A stretch of DNA of 64,000 nt from Typhlomys cinereus. Its lineage: Eukaryota > Chordata > Mammalia > Rodentia > Platacanthomyidae. The notes below the pieces were generated by a model. The model worked only from the letters and a program-made list of their open reading frames with translations, was not told where the DNA came from and made no database searches. Positions 35,050-46,197 of the stretch are shown here, in pieces. The stretch spans positions 1,628,574 through 1,692,573 of the forward strand of contig JALPQD010000360.1 of assembly GCA_023101885.1 (NCBI GenBank). Reading direction: 5' to 3'. Every line of letters begins with the position of its first letter. Positions within the stretch are counted from its first letter, which is position 1. A program made the translations under genes and the position numbers.

Positions 35050-35260
35050 GAAAGGGATAAAGAGAGGAGAGAGAGGGAGAGAGAGAGAGAGACAGAGAGA
35101 GTGCAAGTACGCATGATACAGCACACATGTGGAAGTCAGAAGACAACTTTCAGAAATTGTTTCCCTCCTTCTACTCATAGGCTTTAGGGATGGAACTCTG
35201 GTTGACAGATGTACGTGCAAGTGCATTTACTCAAAGAACAATATTCTCAGTCTCCCCTTC
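35050..35260 (-). mobile_element. tRNA-derived SINE, B2/B3-like, with (GA)n
   Basis: AAGTCAGAAGACAACTTTCA, CTCCTTCTACTCATAGGCTT. Confidence 0.75.
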
Positions 35261-35339
35261 CTTTGTCCCTCTCTCTTTCCCTCCCTTCTTTTCTTCCCTT
35301 TTTTCCTCCTTTCCTTTCTTCCCTCCCTTCCTTCCTTAC

Positions 35340-35395
35340 TTGCGCATGTTAGGCAAGTACTCTTACCACGGAGCTACCCCCTTGACCATCTAACA
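35340..35395 (-). mobile_element. ID-like SINE fragment
   Basis: GTTAGGCAAGTACTCTTACC and ACGGAGCTACCCCCTTGACC. Confidence 0.55.
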
Positions 35396-35554
35396 GTTTT
35401 TCATTAGATGCCGGACATCCATAATCCTACCTTGTCAAGTATTGAATGTTTTTGTATTTATAGTAATTGCCCTTGAGATTTCTTCTAGGTTATTGTTAAA
35501 TTACTTGAAAAAGTTTCAGTCTCTTAAGGGATTTCTTTTAAACTTCTCTAGTGT

Positions 35555-35885
35555 GTCAGTCTGCTTTCTATGACTGTGACATACTGCCTTTCAATAACTT
35601 GATAAGGAGCAGTTTATGTTGACTCGCGGTTTCTAAGGTTTCCGGACATGGTCATTTTCCTCTATTGTCTTTGGGCCTGTGGGGAGCAGAACATGATGAT
35701 GAATGAGCGAAGAGTATGCTGATATCATCAGAGGGAGGAAGAGAAAGAGGTGGAGGACAGAGGGGCAGAGGTGGAGGAAAGGTTTTCAGTGCTTTTCTAG
35801 GACACATCCCTAATTATCTAATTTCCTCCAGACCACCCGGCCTCCCAATGGAGTCGTCAGCTGGGGGCCAAACTTTTTTTTTTTT

Positions 35886-35933
<48 letters not shown>

Positions 35934-36215
35934 CAGAGGGCATTGTGTGTCCGTGTGGAGGATCAGGGGTGACTTGGAGAATCACCCAACATTGCTTTTA
36001 TCCCCTTTTGCTTGGCTGTAGGATTTCCCAGTCTCCGTTCATCAAGGTTGGAAGTGCAGACTGCCACCTTTTCTACCTGACGATTTTTTACATGGCACCT
36101 GGGATTCAAACTTAGGACTTTCTGCTTGAGAGGCAGAGTCTTAACCTCTGAGCCATCTCTCCAGCCTGAGGCCAAGCCTTTGAGTGATATTTAAGATCTG
36201 ATCCATAACAGCCAG
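35555..36215 (-). mobile_element. LTR-like repeat split by a Dip-like SINE
   Basis: CTGCTTTCTATGACTGTGAC at the left; the right part resumes at 36170 with AAGCCTTTGAGTGATATTTA and ends ATCTGATCCATAACA. Confidence 0.5.
35876..36167 (-). mobile_element. Dip-like SINE, type A, with (GT)n
   Basis: (GT)n 35889-35931, type A body, head CTGAGCCATCTCTCCAGCC. Inserted in the LTR-like repeat. Confidence 0.92.
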
Positions 36216-36369
36216 AGCAGTATTTAAAGTGAATTGTGCCCCATTACTGATACAAACCACCCCCTTCTCTTTGAATGCTCTATCCATGCCCTTTGAATTG
36301 TAAGGGCATTCTGCTCCGATGGAAACAAGGACAATTCCAAGCTCTCTGTGAGCTTCTAAATTTCTTAAT

Positions 36370-36582
36370 CTTACTGTGCGTGTGCGTATGTGTGTGTGCA
36401 TGAGGGCACCGAAAGTGTGGCAGACCAAGGATGACTTCAGGATTGCTTCTACCTCCTTTTTGCTTCATCCTGGAATTTCCCAGGCTCTGCCCACTGGCAT
36501 TTTTATGTGGGACCTGGGATCTGAACTCAGGACCTTCTGCTTGTGAGGCAGAGTCTGAACCCCTGAGCCATCTCTCCAGTCC
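36370..36582 (-). mobile_element. Dip-like SINE, type A, shortened body
   Basis: Lacks about 40 bases of body: CAGGCTCTGCCCACTGG joins directly to CATTTTTATGTGGGACCTGG. Confidence 0.9.
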
Positions 36583-36829
36583 TCTGTGAGCTTCTATATG
36601 TTGAGTGGTCTTTTGAACTTTAGGTCCAAGTCTTTGAACTGAAGATTCGAACATGATCCTGGGTAGACCCACGAGGCTTTCTGTGTAGTTTGCTCCTGTC
36701 TGACTGTCCACGCTGTGGACACTAGCCACATCAGTCTTGACACATTCTTACTACATTGTTCCGACTCAGGAAGGCCACTCTGCCTGGGAACCATTTCCTG
36801 AGTGCCTCAGTGACTCTTCTCTGATGCTG

Positions 36830-37170
36830 TACGACAGCACTCACACAAACAGCTTAAGGGGTGAAAAGGGAGATTTATTTGACTTAAGGTTCCAGAGGGC
36901 GACATAGTCCATTACAGTGGGAAAGGCATGGCAGGGGGCAAGCAGCTTAGGTCAAGTCCATTATCAAGGAGCGCAAGCAGTAGACTACCTGAGGAAGCAG
37001 AGCACAACTGCCCACCCTCGAGATCCACCCCACGTGACATGCCTTCCTCCAGCAATGTTCCACCTCACAAAGGTGCTATGACCTTTCCAAACAGTAACAG
37101 CAGCAACGGACACAAATGCATGAGCCTATGGGGGACAACTCGCATTCACACATGAGGCAGATCCCCTAGG
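36830..37170 (-). mobile_element. LTR-like repeat
   Basis: AGGGAGATTTATTTGACTTA, GAGCCTATGGGGGACAACTC and CATTCACACATGAGG, like the 3' layout at 11835. Confidence 0.5.
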
Positions 37171-37306
37171 CTACTGCCTAAACACTGCCCTCCAGTAGTA
37201 AGCAAAGGCCATCATAGAGCCCACTTCATTTGTGCTCCGTTTCTTACAGAGCACTGTCCTCCGTGGTCTAACGGTAATATTTTCTTTAAAGAAAAGCATT
37301 TTATTA

Positions 37307-37640
<334 letters not shown>

Positions 37641-37654
37641 TTTAAAAAGAAACA

Positions 37655-37897
37655 AACATTTTTATTGTGTGCCCATATGTGTATATCTAAGAGTACTGTG
37701 TGTCCCTGTGGAGGACCAAGGGTGACTTCTAAAGTCATCCTGGGTTGCTTCTACCTTCTTTTTTTGCTCTGCTTTGGGATTTCCCAAGCTGTGCCTACCA
37801 GGACACACTGCCACCATTTCAGCCTGGTGTTTTTTTTTTATGTGGGATCCGGATCTGAACTCAGGTACTTCTGCTTGCGAGATAGAGGCTTAAAATG
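37655..37897 (-). mobile_element. Dip-like SINE, type A
   Basis: GTGTCCCTGTGGAGGACCAA, GGGATTTCCCAAGCTGTGCC, GATCTGAACTCAGGTACTTC. Faces the preceding copy. Confidence 0.88.
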
Positions 37898-38099
37898 TCT
37901 TTTTTTTTTTTTAACTTGTTTTCAGAAAGGAGGGTAAACGATCTCATTATTCCATCTTGGTTGGACTCACAAGTCCTAATGGCTCAACAAATTTTTAGTG
38001 AATGAATGAATTTAATAAATGAACGTGCTTGTTCATGAACATCTAATTTCTATCATATTGTTATAACCCTTCACTGTCACAATGTATTTTAATTAATTT

Positions 38100-38260
38100 A
38101 TCTTGTGTGCATGTGCATGCGTGTGTGCACACGTGCATGATATGGCCTGCAGGCAGAGGTCAGAAGACAACTTTTGGGAGTCAGTTCTCTACTTCCACCT
38201 TGTGGGCTCTGAAAATCAAACTCAGGTCATGGGGTTTGCATGGAAAGCACTTTTTTTTTT
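38100..38260 (-). mobile_element. tRNA-derived SINE, B2/B3-like
   Basis: AGGTCAGAAGACAACTTTTG, TCTACTTCCACCTTGTGGGC. Confidence 0.75.
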
Positions 38261-38264
38261 TTTT

Positions 38265-38625
38265 GCATGTGTCATATGTATGGGGGTGTGTATGTATATG
38301 TGTGTGTGTTCACGTATGTGTAGGCATGTGTGCACATGTATATGCATACATAGGTGTGTGCCCAAAGTTTGCATTAGGTGGCTTCTTCAGAGGCTCTCCA
38401 CTTGTATTATAATGGCGGGTCTCTCAGCTGAATCCAGATCTCACTCATCAGTTAGACGCCTGGCCAACTTACCCTAGGGATTCCCTGCCTTTGCCTCTCA
38501 AATGCTGGGATAACAGGCGGCCACCACACCTATGAAACTTTTACATAGGTTCTGGGGATTTGAACTCTGGTCCTCGTGTTTGCAGGGCAATCCTCTGAGA
38601 CATCTCTCCAACCCTCTGGCAAGTA
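38265..38625 (-). mobile_element. B4/RSINE1-like SINE
   Basis: TGCTGGGATAACAGGCGGCC, TTTTACATAGGTTCTGGGGA, CTGAGACATCTCTCCAACCC. Confidence 0.8.
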
Positions 38626-38762
38626 CTTTCACCCCACCGAGTCATCTCCCCAGTCCTTGTAATGCATTTTAAGCTTAAATGATGTTCAACTTAATAGGTA
38701 GAAGTGTCATTAAATATGCAGTGAATACTATGGCAGTTCCCCCATCAAAACCTGTAGAAGAG

Positions 38763-39045
38763 GGGCTGGAGAGTTGGCTCAGGGGTTAAGCCTCTGCCTT
38801 GCAGGCAGAAGGTCCTGAGTTCGGATCCTAGACCCCACGTATAGATGCCAGGCGGAAGCGGGGACGGCCTGCGTTTCTGATCCTGGTAGGGCGGAGCCTG
38901 AATCCCGGGGCAGAGTAAACAAGGAGGAGGTGGAGGCGGTCCATGGTGGTTCCCGAATTCGTCCATGGTTCTACACACACACATACACATACATGCACAC
39001 ACCATACATGTACAATTGAATAAGTAATAATAATAATAAAAAGAG
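38763..39045 (+). mobile_element. Dip-like SINE, type B
   Basis: GGGGCTGGAGAGTTGGCTCA, GATCCTGGTAGGGCGGAGCC, AATTGAATAAGTAATAATAA. Confidence 0.93.
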
Positions 39046-39079
39046 CTAAGTTTGTCACCTCCCTTTAAAAAAAAACTTG

Positions 39080-39780
39080 TAGATGAGAGAGAAGGAAGGA
39101 AGTCCTGAAGAGAAGACATGGGGCATCATCAAGAAACGTCAAGAAACAACAATTGGTTATTTCGGCAGTGGGCATCTGAGGAATCTAGCGGAAATACCCA
39201 CACTAACCTCAAGAAGGCATCAAAGACACCCAGTGGATCTGCTGGCAAGTTCGCACATTAGTGAAAGAATGCAGCTGAAAGTTAAAGCAAAGCAGCAGAT
39301 TCAAGAGACCCAAGGGAAGTCTAGCAGGAACCAGCTCCTGTCCAGCTGTGATGGTGATAGACAGCTGTCAAACAGAACGATGATGCTCCTTAAGCAGCTG
39401 CTGTGGGACAAGAGACAGTATCTGTTCTTCATCATCGCTATCTGGTATCTCCCAAGTTCTGTTCCAGGTACCAGTGATCCAACACCCAATACAATAGACA
39501 GTTCTCCGCTGTTGGGACTGGTGTATCAGCAGTGGTCGGCTATAAAATAAGTTATCTGGTGAAAGCAGGTGCGATCCCACCCTTGAATGCTCTGGGCAGT
39601 CCTTATGTTGGGCTGAGTTTCCACATCCACGGGGAAGAGGAAGGACAGTGATTTCCTCTTGGTGTCTGACTCTTAGCTGTGTTCTGATGAGGATCTCAAG
39701 GGAATCTTTGTCCAAGGGAGCGACATTTGACTTGGGCATTGAAGTAGGATTCTGCTAGGTAGACATAATAGGGAAGAAAG
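39080..39780. other. Unique block with a 155-codon open frame, not called a gene
   Basis: The frame 39083-39550 (+) begins just after a SINE tail and has no recognisable domain. A 123-codon frame (39368-39739) runs on the other strand. Confidence 0.35.
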
Positions 39781-40480
39781 GTCTTCCATTCAGAGGAGAC
39801 AACATGTTTAAGTCATAAAGCCATTGAAAAAACACAATAACCTAGCTATAGCTCCACGTCACTGGAATGAAAATAGGAATTCTAAGAACCAAGGCAGGTT
39901 TGGGTCCTGAAGGGTTTTGAGAGGGGTTCAGATGGTGCTCTGTAGAATGCAGCGATTGGAAAAGTTCCAGTATTCAAGTCATTCAAAAGCATTGAGCAGC
40001 AGTTGGGAGTCGCCCATGGGAATTCACTTGCTAGCTTGTTTTACAGCAACCTGGGTACTTGGATGGAGGAGACGAGCAGAGGAGAGAATGATGGCTCCTT
40101 CATTCAGCAAGTATTATGAAGGGTCTACTGTACCCCCAAGCATTCTGCTTCGTGTGGAGATATCATGGTAGGCAGGGTAGATGCACTCTTTGTCCTGTGG
40201 CAGACTTTGAAGAATCAGGAGCCTCAAAGATGTACCAATGACGGGAATATTTCACTATCAGTATAATTGCTACTCTGAAGAAGCCTAGGGTACCTTCAGA
40301 ACATGGGGTGAGGGTAAATTAGAAGGGAAAATCTTTCATGGCCTGAAGCCTAGTGAACAAGGGAGAATTGACTACTGTGATCCTGGGGAGATGAAAAAGA
40401 TCATGACAGAGACCTTAGACTTCAAGTTGGGGTCAGGAAAGTCTTTGCATTGTCTTTCAAGATGAGCACGTTGCGTTCAG
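39780..40480. other. Probable ancient repeat remnant, class unclear
   Basis: CATTCAGAGGAGACAACATG and GAAGGGTTTTGAGAGGGG resemble an old mammal-wide repeat whose spacer reads CATTCCAGGCAGAGGGAACA; CATTCAGCAAGTATTATGAA resembles such a 3' motif. Confidence 0.35.
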
Positions 40481-40484
40481 CTTT

Positions 40485-40575
40485 GTTCTGTTTTTGAAAA
40501 AGAGTCTCCTGTAGGTAGGTAGTCCAGGCTGTCTTCCAACTAGTGATATAGCTGAGGATGACCTTGTATCGACCT
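40485..40575 (-). mobile_element. B1-like SINE fragment
   Basis: GGTAGGTAGTCCAGGCTGTC then GAGGATGACCTTGTATCGAC. Confidence 0.7.
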
Positions 40576-40577
40576 CT

Positions 40578-40930
40578 TTTTTTAAAAAAAAATTTTTATT
40601 ATTATTATTATTTATTCAACTGTGCGCATGTGCATGTGTATGTGCGTGCGTGTGTGCGTGCGTGTGTGCGTGCGTGTGTGTGTGTGTGTGTCCCTGTGGA
40701 GGACCATGTGTGCCCCTGTGGAGGACCAAGGGTGACTTTGGGAATCATCCTGGATTGCTTCTACCTCCTCCTTGCTTCACTCTGGGATTTCCCAGGCTCC
40801 ACCCACCAGAGTAGGAAGTGCAGGCCACCGCCGTTTCTGCCTGGTGTTTTTAGGTGGGACCTGGGATCCAAACTCAAGACCTTGTGCTTGCAAGGCAGAA
40901 TCTCAACCTCTGAACCATCTCTCCAGCCCC
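40578..40930 (-). mobile_element. Dip-like SINE, mosaic of type B tail and type A body
   Basis: ATTATTTATTCAACTGTGCG (type B-like end), then CCCTGTGGAGGACCA twice (40691 and 40719), then GGAATCATCCTGGATTGC and the rest of type A, head CTGAACCATCTCTCCAGCC. Confidence 0.9.
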
Positions 40931-41099
40931 ATCAAGTTTGGTCAGGAAAAATCACTCAGGCCAAAGAATGGGGTGAACATGCGCAATGCTGATGGAGGTG
41001 GAGCAATTGGAACTCCCCATGCATCCCCAAAATATGGTGCTGTTTCTCACATAGTTAAATATGCAGGTGTCCCTCGATTCCAGCCAGTGAGTTCCTGAG

Positions 41100-41445
41100 A
41101 GGTGTTAATCAGCTTTCTTGTTACTGTAAGATAATCAACTTAAGAGAAAAGATTGATTTAGGCCCACAGTCTGGAAGGGTTCTGACCATGTGACTTGGCC
41201 CATTTGAATCTTTTGAGCCTTTGCTGCTGACCGCGACCCTGGTGGGAGTGTAGGGTCAACTATATGCCTTCACCAAGCAGGCAGAGGAAAAAGAAAGAGC
41301 TGGGTCCCATGATAGCCATAGACATGACCCAATGACTGGGCCTCACCTCGGAAAGGGTCTGCTAGCTCCCAATTGTGCCACACAGGGGACCAAGCCTTTT
41401 CCACACAGACCTTGGGGAGATCCTTAAGACCCGAACTACACTAGG
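41100..41445 (-). mobile_element. LTR-like repeat (MaLR type suspected)
   Basis: CAGCTTTCTTGTTACTGTAA, AGAAAAGATTGATTTAGGCC, GGGGACCAAGCCTTTTCCAC, AGATCCTTAAGACCCGAACT. Confidence 0.55.
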
Positions 41446-41844
41446 TATTTACCCAAGAGACATGAACGCGTGTCCATAGAAGCTCTGTTCCTAAGGGGCC
41501 CCAACTAGAAACAAAAGAAATGGCAACAACAGGAGAAGGGTAAACGAGTTCACTCAGTGGGATATTCTAAGCTAAGAGAGTGCCTTACTTCTAAACCAGA
41601 GGTTTAGAAGCGATCCATGTGTCTCTTGTGGATTCAGTCAGGGAGATATGTGCTACTGAGTCAGTGGATAAGAGCCATGGATGTTGAACAAAGTAAAATA
41701 GAGAATTACCTCTCTCCCTGGACATTCTTTGAACCTGACTTATTTTCTTCAATCTTAACATACTCTAAAATTTCCAGCAATGCAATGACTGACATATCTA
41801 GGTGGGATGGGGGGGTATTTTGTTATTCAGAACTTGGTTGAGGG

Positions 41845-42073
41845 ATTGGAGAGATGGGTCAGGGGCTAAAACCTTTGCCTCTCAAGCAACATGATCTGAA
41901 TTCAGATCCCAGATTTCATGTAAAAATTGTCAGGCGGAAAAGGAGGTGACCTATAATTCTAGCCCTAGAAAGCAGAGTGTGGGAAACCCCAGAGCAAAGC
42001 AATAAGGAGGAAGTACAATATGGAATGATTACCAGTGTCACCCTTGGCCCTCCATAGGCACACATATTCAAGT

Positions 42074-42115
<42 letters not shown>

Positions 42116-42128
42116 GCACACACATGTA
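41845..42128 (+). mobile_element. Dip-like SINE, type A, with (CA)n
   Basis: GGATTGGAGAGATGGGTCAG head, CACCCTTGGCCCTCCATAGG, (CA)n 42078-42123. Confidence 0.88.
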
Positions 42129-42429
42129 CACATGCCTTCAACACAGCTGTGGATCTTGAAGGGTATTTCATGAGACACAGCCATGTCAGTTCTGTGACAC
42201 TGGGGACAGTTCCTGCTTTCAACACTGAGTCTTAAGCATTTATGCGCTGAGAAGCATTTCATTTTATTATAGCTCCTTTCACTTCTTTGTAGCAGACACG
42301 TATTTTGAAATTATGATTCAATAGGCTCTATTACCTAGGATCATTTGGGAATAGTGTTTGAGTTTCTTAACTCATCACTGGGTCGTTCTGACCCAAATGA
42401 CTTAGGGGAACGAAGAGTTTGTTTGTTTT

Positions 42430-42740
42430 TTTGTTTTTTTTTTCCAGCTCACAATTCATCGTGGCAGGAGAGTCATACCAACATTAGAAGTCGTGAGAAC
42501 TGGCCACAGAGGGCAAAGACCCATGCATGCCTGAGTGCTTGCTTGCCTGACCGCTTGCCAATACACAACTACCCTCGCCCACCTGCCCAGGGAATAGTCC
42601 CTTCTACTATGGGCTGAATCTTCCCACATCAACTATACAGTTAAGACAAACTCCTGCAAGCTTGCACAGAGCCCCCCTTGATCACATAATCCCTCATAGA
42701 ATCGCCTACTAAAGTGCCAAGTTGACAGGTGAGACTGCCA
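42430..42740 (-). mobile_element. Unclassified repeat, first of two related copies
   Basis: CATACCAACATTAGAAG and GAGAACTGGCCACAGAGG match CACACCAACACCGGAG and GGGAACTGGCCACCATAA of the next copy. Right end GTGCCAAGTTGACAGGTGAG. Confidence 0.6.
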
Positions 42741-42944
42741 CCATTAATAAAGAGTTGTAGTCACTGATAAGGTGCTGTATTCCTGGAAGTAAGGCCCCTA
42801 CCCATGTGCAAGCACTGGACCTTCATTAATTTGGGGGGGGGGGGATGAAAATGGGACAGAAACTTGTTTGGCAAGAAAAAGGGACTCAGAAGGAAAGGGA
42901 AAGAGATGAGAGATTTATTGTATATGTTGCAGTCTGCCTGCATG

Positions 42945-43235
42945 GTTGCTGATAAATGATCATTACACAGCTTACGGGAACAAGGAGTTTACTTTCTTAC
43001 GACAGTCCGGTTACAGTTCTCAGTCTAGCTTGACGGGAGAGCACACACCAACACCGGAGCTGAGGGAACTGGCCACCATAACGGCTGAGAGATGGACAAT
43101 CCTTACTTGCCAGACAGCTAGACAATCTCCTTCAGGTTTGCTCTGGGCTTAACCATCAACTCTCTACAACTGTGCCCAGAGCTCAAACCCTCAAAAGTCA
43201 AGTTGACACCTGTGCTTAACTATGACAGTATACTT
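42945..43235 (-). mobile_element. Unclassified repeat, second copy
   Basis: Its reverse complement matches 27575-27965, including AGTCAAGTTGACACCTGTGC and GCATGGTTGCTGATAAATGA. Confidence 0.65.
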
Positions 43236-43370
43236 GTGTGAAGCTGCCAATACATTTAAAAAGGGGGGAGGGGAATACAGCCTGAGACAGTCATACCCAG
43301 GCCAGTTGGGCTACTCCAGATAGATCTTCAGGAAATCCTATCTTAGTCTCTCTGGACCTAGAATTCATTC

Positions 43371-43578
43371 CAGGGCTTCGCCTCTGTGATACTGTTGGTA
43401 TTTTGGTTCAAATATACAGCTCTAGGATTGTGGGAGACTCTTCTACACAGGAATTAAGTGGAATCCCTAGCCTCTACCCAACAGATTCCAGATGCAACCC
43501 AGTGTAAGGACCCAAAAAAGCATATTGCTAACTGTCCCCAGAGGTGGAGGGTGAAATCACCCTATTTGAGAACCACTG
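43371..43578 (-). mobile_element. MER20 (hAT-Charlie) DNA transposon, near full length
   Basis: CAGGGCTTCGCC start, CCTAGCCTCTACCCAACAGA, GGGTGAAATCACCC and terminal TTGAGAACCACTG match MER20 read from its 3' end. Confidence 0.85.
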
Positions 43579-43801
43579 AGTTAGCCAAGTCTAAGAAACT
43601 TAATTAGAAAATCAGCCAAATTTAACAGCTGTGCAAATGTGAATGCTGCTTTATTCATTGCCTTATGCTATTATAGAAAATTATAAACCTGCCACAAAAA
43701 CATATCGTGCATGCATATATGTATTCACTTTTCACTTATGAAATTATCATAGTATAATCTTTGGTGTTTATTTTTCTTTTTGGATTCTTTTTACATAAAC
43801 A

Positions 43802-43900
43802 TATGACCAGGGAGCACGTGGTGCATGCCTGTAAACTAAGCATGGGAGATGGGAAGTAGAAAATGAAGCTGCATTGAGTTCAATCTGGGCTACACTCAGG
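43802..43900 (+). mobile_element. B1-like SINE, truncated
   Basis: ACGTGGTGCATGCCTGTAAA, AGTTCAATCTGGGCTACAC. Confidence 0.7.
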
Positions 43901-43904
43901 GACT

Positions 43905-44180
43905 AAAGAAGTAGCTCTGGTAAAGTGTTCAGAGGACCTGCATTTGATCCCCAGGACCCATATAAACAGGAGGCATGGTGTGCTTATAATCTCAGTGCTA
44001 GGAAGCTGGAGACAGGACTCCTGGGAATTGCTGGCCAGCCATCTTAGCATAATCCATGTTTCAATTGGAGATCCTGTCTCAAAAAAAACAAGGTAGATAG
44101 CACTTGAGCAATAACAACACTCTTGGATGACCTCTGACCTCCACATGCAACACACACATACACACACCCAAATGAATATA
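43905..44180 (+). mobile_element. B4/RSINE1-like SINE
   Basis: CAGAGGACCTGCATTTGATC, AAACAGGAGGCATGGTGTGC, GACCTCTGACCTCCACATGC. Confidence 0.78.
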
Positions 44181-44285
44181 TTAACCCAAATATATATGAA
44201 TATATATTAATCCAAATATATTAATATACATTAACCAAATATATATGAATATATATTAACCCAAATATATATATTTATTATTTTT
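44166..44285. repeat. AT-rich minisatellite-like tandem repeat
   Basis: About four imperfect units of CCCAAATATATATGAATATA plus TATTAA. Confidence 0.75.
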
Positions 44286-44309
44286 TATTTTTACAGAGCC
44301 AGCAGGAAG

Positions 44310-44800
44310 GAAAGCAAGGTCTTTGGGCTCAGTAGGTAACCCCTTGACTTGCAGGCACAAGGACCCAAGTTTGATTTCCAGAACCCACATACATTTTTTT
44401 AAAATTTTTTCTTTATTATTATTTATTCAATTGTGCGTGTATGCATGTGTGTCTATATGTGCATGTGTGTGTATGTATGTGTGTGTGTGTGTAGAACCAC
44501 AGCCGAATTCGGGAACCACTGTGGACGCCTCCACCTCCTCCTTGTTTATTCTGCCCCGGGATTCACAGGCTCCGCCCTACCAGGTCCAGAAGCACAGGCC
44601 ACCCCGCTTCCGCCTGGCCTCTATATGTGGGGTCTAGGATCCGAACTCAGGACCTTCCACCTACAAGGCAGAGGCTTAACCCCTGAGCTGTCTCTCCATC
44701 CCCCAGAACCCACATACATATACCATGTATAGTCATTGGCTGCTCTGGCCATCACGTGCACACACACCAACCTGTGTGCACAGATACTCATAAAGAAATG
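44310..44800 (+). mobile_element. tRNA-derived SINE, host of a nested type B copy
   Basis: GGGCTCAGTAGGTAACCCCT head to CCAGAACCCACATACAT, interrupted, then resuming ATACCATGTATAGTCATTGG with a CA-rich end. Confidence 0.65.
44395..44702 (-). mobile_element. Dip-like SINE, type B, perfect 17-base duplication
   Basis: CCAGAACCCACATACAT at 44378-44394 and 44703-44719. Complete type B copy. Confidence 0.94.
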
Positions 44801-44819
44801 AACGGGTGAATGAATGTCA

Positions 44820-45730
44820 GGAATGAGGGTGGGAAAAGTCACTGGCATTTATTTGGCATTCCCTTCATTTGACATTTTGAAAATGTTTTCCCTCCAAAAA
44901 ACTGTAATAATCACATTAAAAAAAAAGCACTAAAAGAAGAAAAAAATGCATTATCATCAGTTAATATTTTGGGTCAAATGCCTTATCTTTGTCTTTCTTG
45001 TGCATTCCTGCACTGGTTTCTTTACTACACACTTCTAGAACAGATGGGATGGAGGAATTTTACTTTTTTTTTTTTGTGGAAGCGATCTGAGCATGGTTTA
45101 AGGCCAGCTGAAGGACTTAGGTTTAGGAAAGAAGTGGTCCACAGAGTAAGCGTTCTGAGAAAGCAAAAGGGAACAGATTTTAAGAGGAGGAATAATTATG
45201 GGGCTACAAACCGCACGCCACGAACACAGAACAGGAATATATGTACCTACATACATTACACTAATTACCTACAAGCATTATGTGACTGGACCTAGCTGCA
45301 AGTATATGTTATTGTATCTACGTGTAGGCTTATGTACTCTACCTACAAGAATTTGTCTTACTTTGTACACAAATAACATGTATTTTCGTGTATTCACATG
45401 TTTCTGTGAACGACTCTGGAATCTGCTTTTTCGTTTTGTATGCGACCGGGTTCCTCCAGCTTGGCATTTCCCCCTCTCCATTCTTCTCACCTTGCCAACA
45501 GCTGTTTTTTGTTGCTGTTATTTGTTGTTCTAAATACTAACGCTGGTCACTGGGACCGGTTACGGTTCTTGGGCATCTCCAGTGTCCTGAGATCCCATCT
45601 TGATAGCTCACTCCTTATAGATACCCAAGGATTTTTTTTTTCTCTCCAGCAAGAGGAATTGCTGAGTCAAGGGTCTGGACAATTGAGCACTGGAAAAAAA
45701 AAATCTCTTAAAAAAAATCTCACATCCAGT
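44820..45730. other. Repeat-poor block upstream of the promoter
   Basis: AT-rich. Overlapping open frames at 44969-45295, 45198-45533 and 45440-45781 have no recognisable product. May include distal promoter elements. Confidence 0.4.
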
Positions 45731-45734
45731 GAGG

Positions 45735-45823
45735 TACGCATTCTTTACTTGAGGAGTAGACACAGAATCAGAGAGGTTTAAGATCTGGCTCAAGGTCAAA
45801 AATAATTAGAAGCGGGTGAATTG
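45735..45823 (-). mobile_element. MIR fragment
   Basis: CAGAGAGGTTTAAGATCTGG followed by CTCAAGGTCA matches the MIR region normally read GAGAGGTTAAGTAACTTGCC and CAAGGTCAC. Confidence 0.55.
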
Positions 45824-45824
45824 G

Positions 45825-45848
45825 AAAAAAAAAAAAAAAAAAAAAAAA
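45825..45848 (+). repeat. A24 tract at the CpG-island edge
   Basis: Uninterrupted run of 24 A between a MIR fragment and the GC-rich promoter. Confidence 0.9.
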
Positions 45849-46117
45849 GCCGCGCGGGCTCCACCGGCTGCGGCAAGGGTGGAATTTGCGGCTGGGTCGA
45901 TTTTTTTTTTTAAGGCGTGTTTCGGCGGGGGAGGGGCCGGGCGGCGGGGAAGGAAACTTGTGTCGCAGTAGAGGAGGAGGAGGGGAGGGACGGGAGGCCG
46001 ACCGGAGCCGGCCGCGGCGGGAAACGCTGCTCTCGGGGTTCGCGAGGCCCGCGAGCCATTCTCGGGGCTCCCGGGAATCACTGAGACCCCGCGGGAGGTC
46101 TCGGCCGCGCCCGAGCG

Positions 46118-46158
46118 GTTGCTAAGCGCCTGCAGCGGCTGCAGGCCTAGTTGCTAAG
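46118..46158. promoter_or_regulatory. Direct GTTGCTAAG repeats around a perfect palindrome
   Basis: GTTGCTAAG occurs at 46118-46126 and 46150-46158. Between them GCCTGCAG and CTGCAGGC (46128-46146) form an 8-base palindrome with a CGG spacer. The repeats resemble RFX/X-box half sites. Function is inferred. Confidence 0.45.
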
Positions 46159-46162
46159 GCCT

Positions 46163-46169
46163 CCATCTT
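46163..46169 (-). promoter_or_regulatory. YY1-type core (CCATCTT)
   Basis: CTCCATCTTGGG is the reverse of the YY1 core AAGATGG. It lies 29 bases before the first ETS site. Confidence 0.45.
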
Positions 46170-46197
46170 GGGAGAGAAGGCGGGTGGCCGCGGTGCC

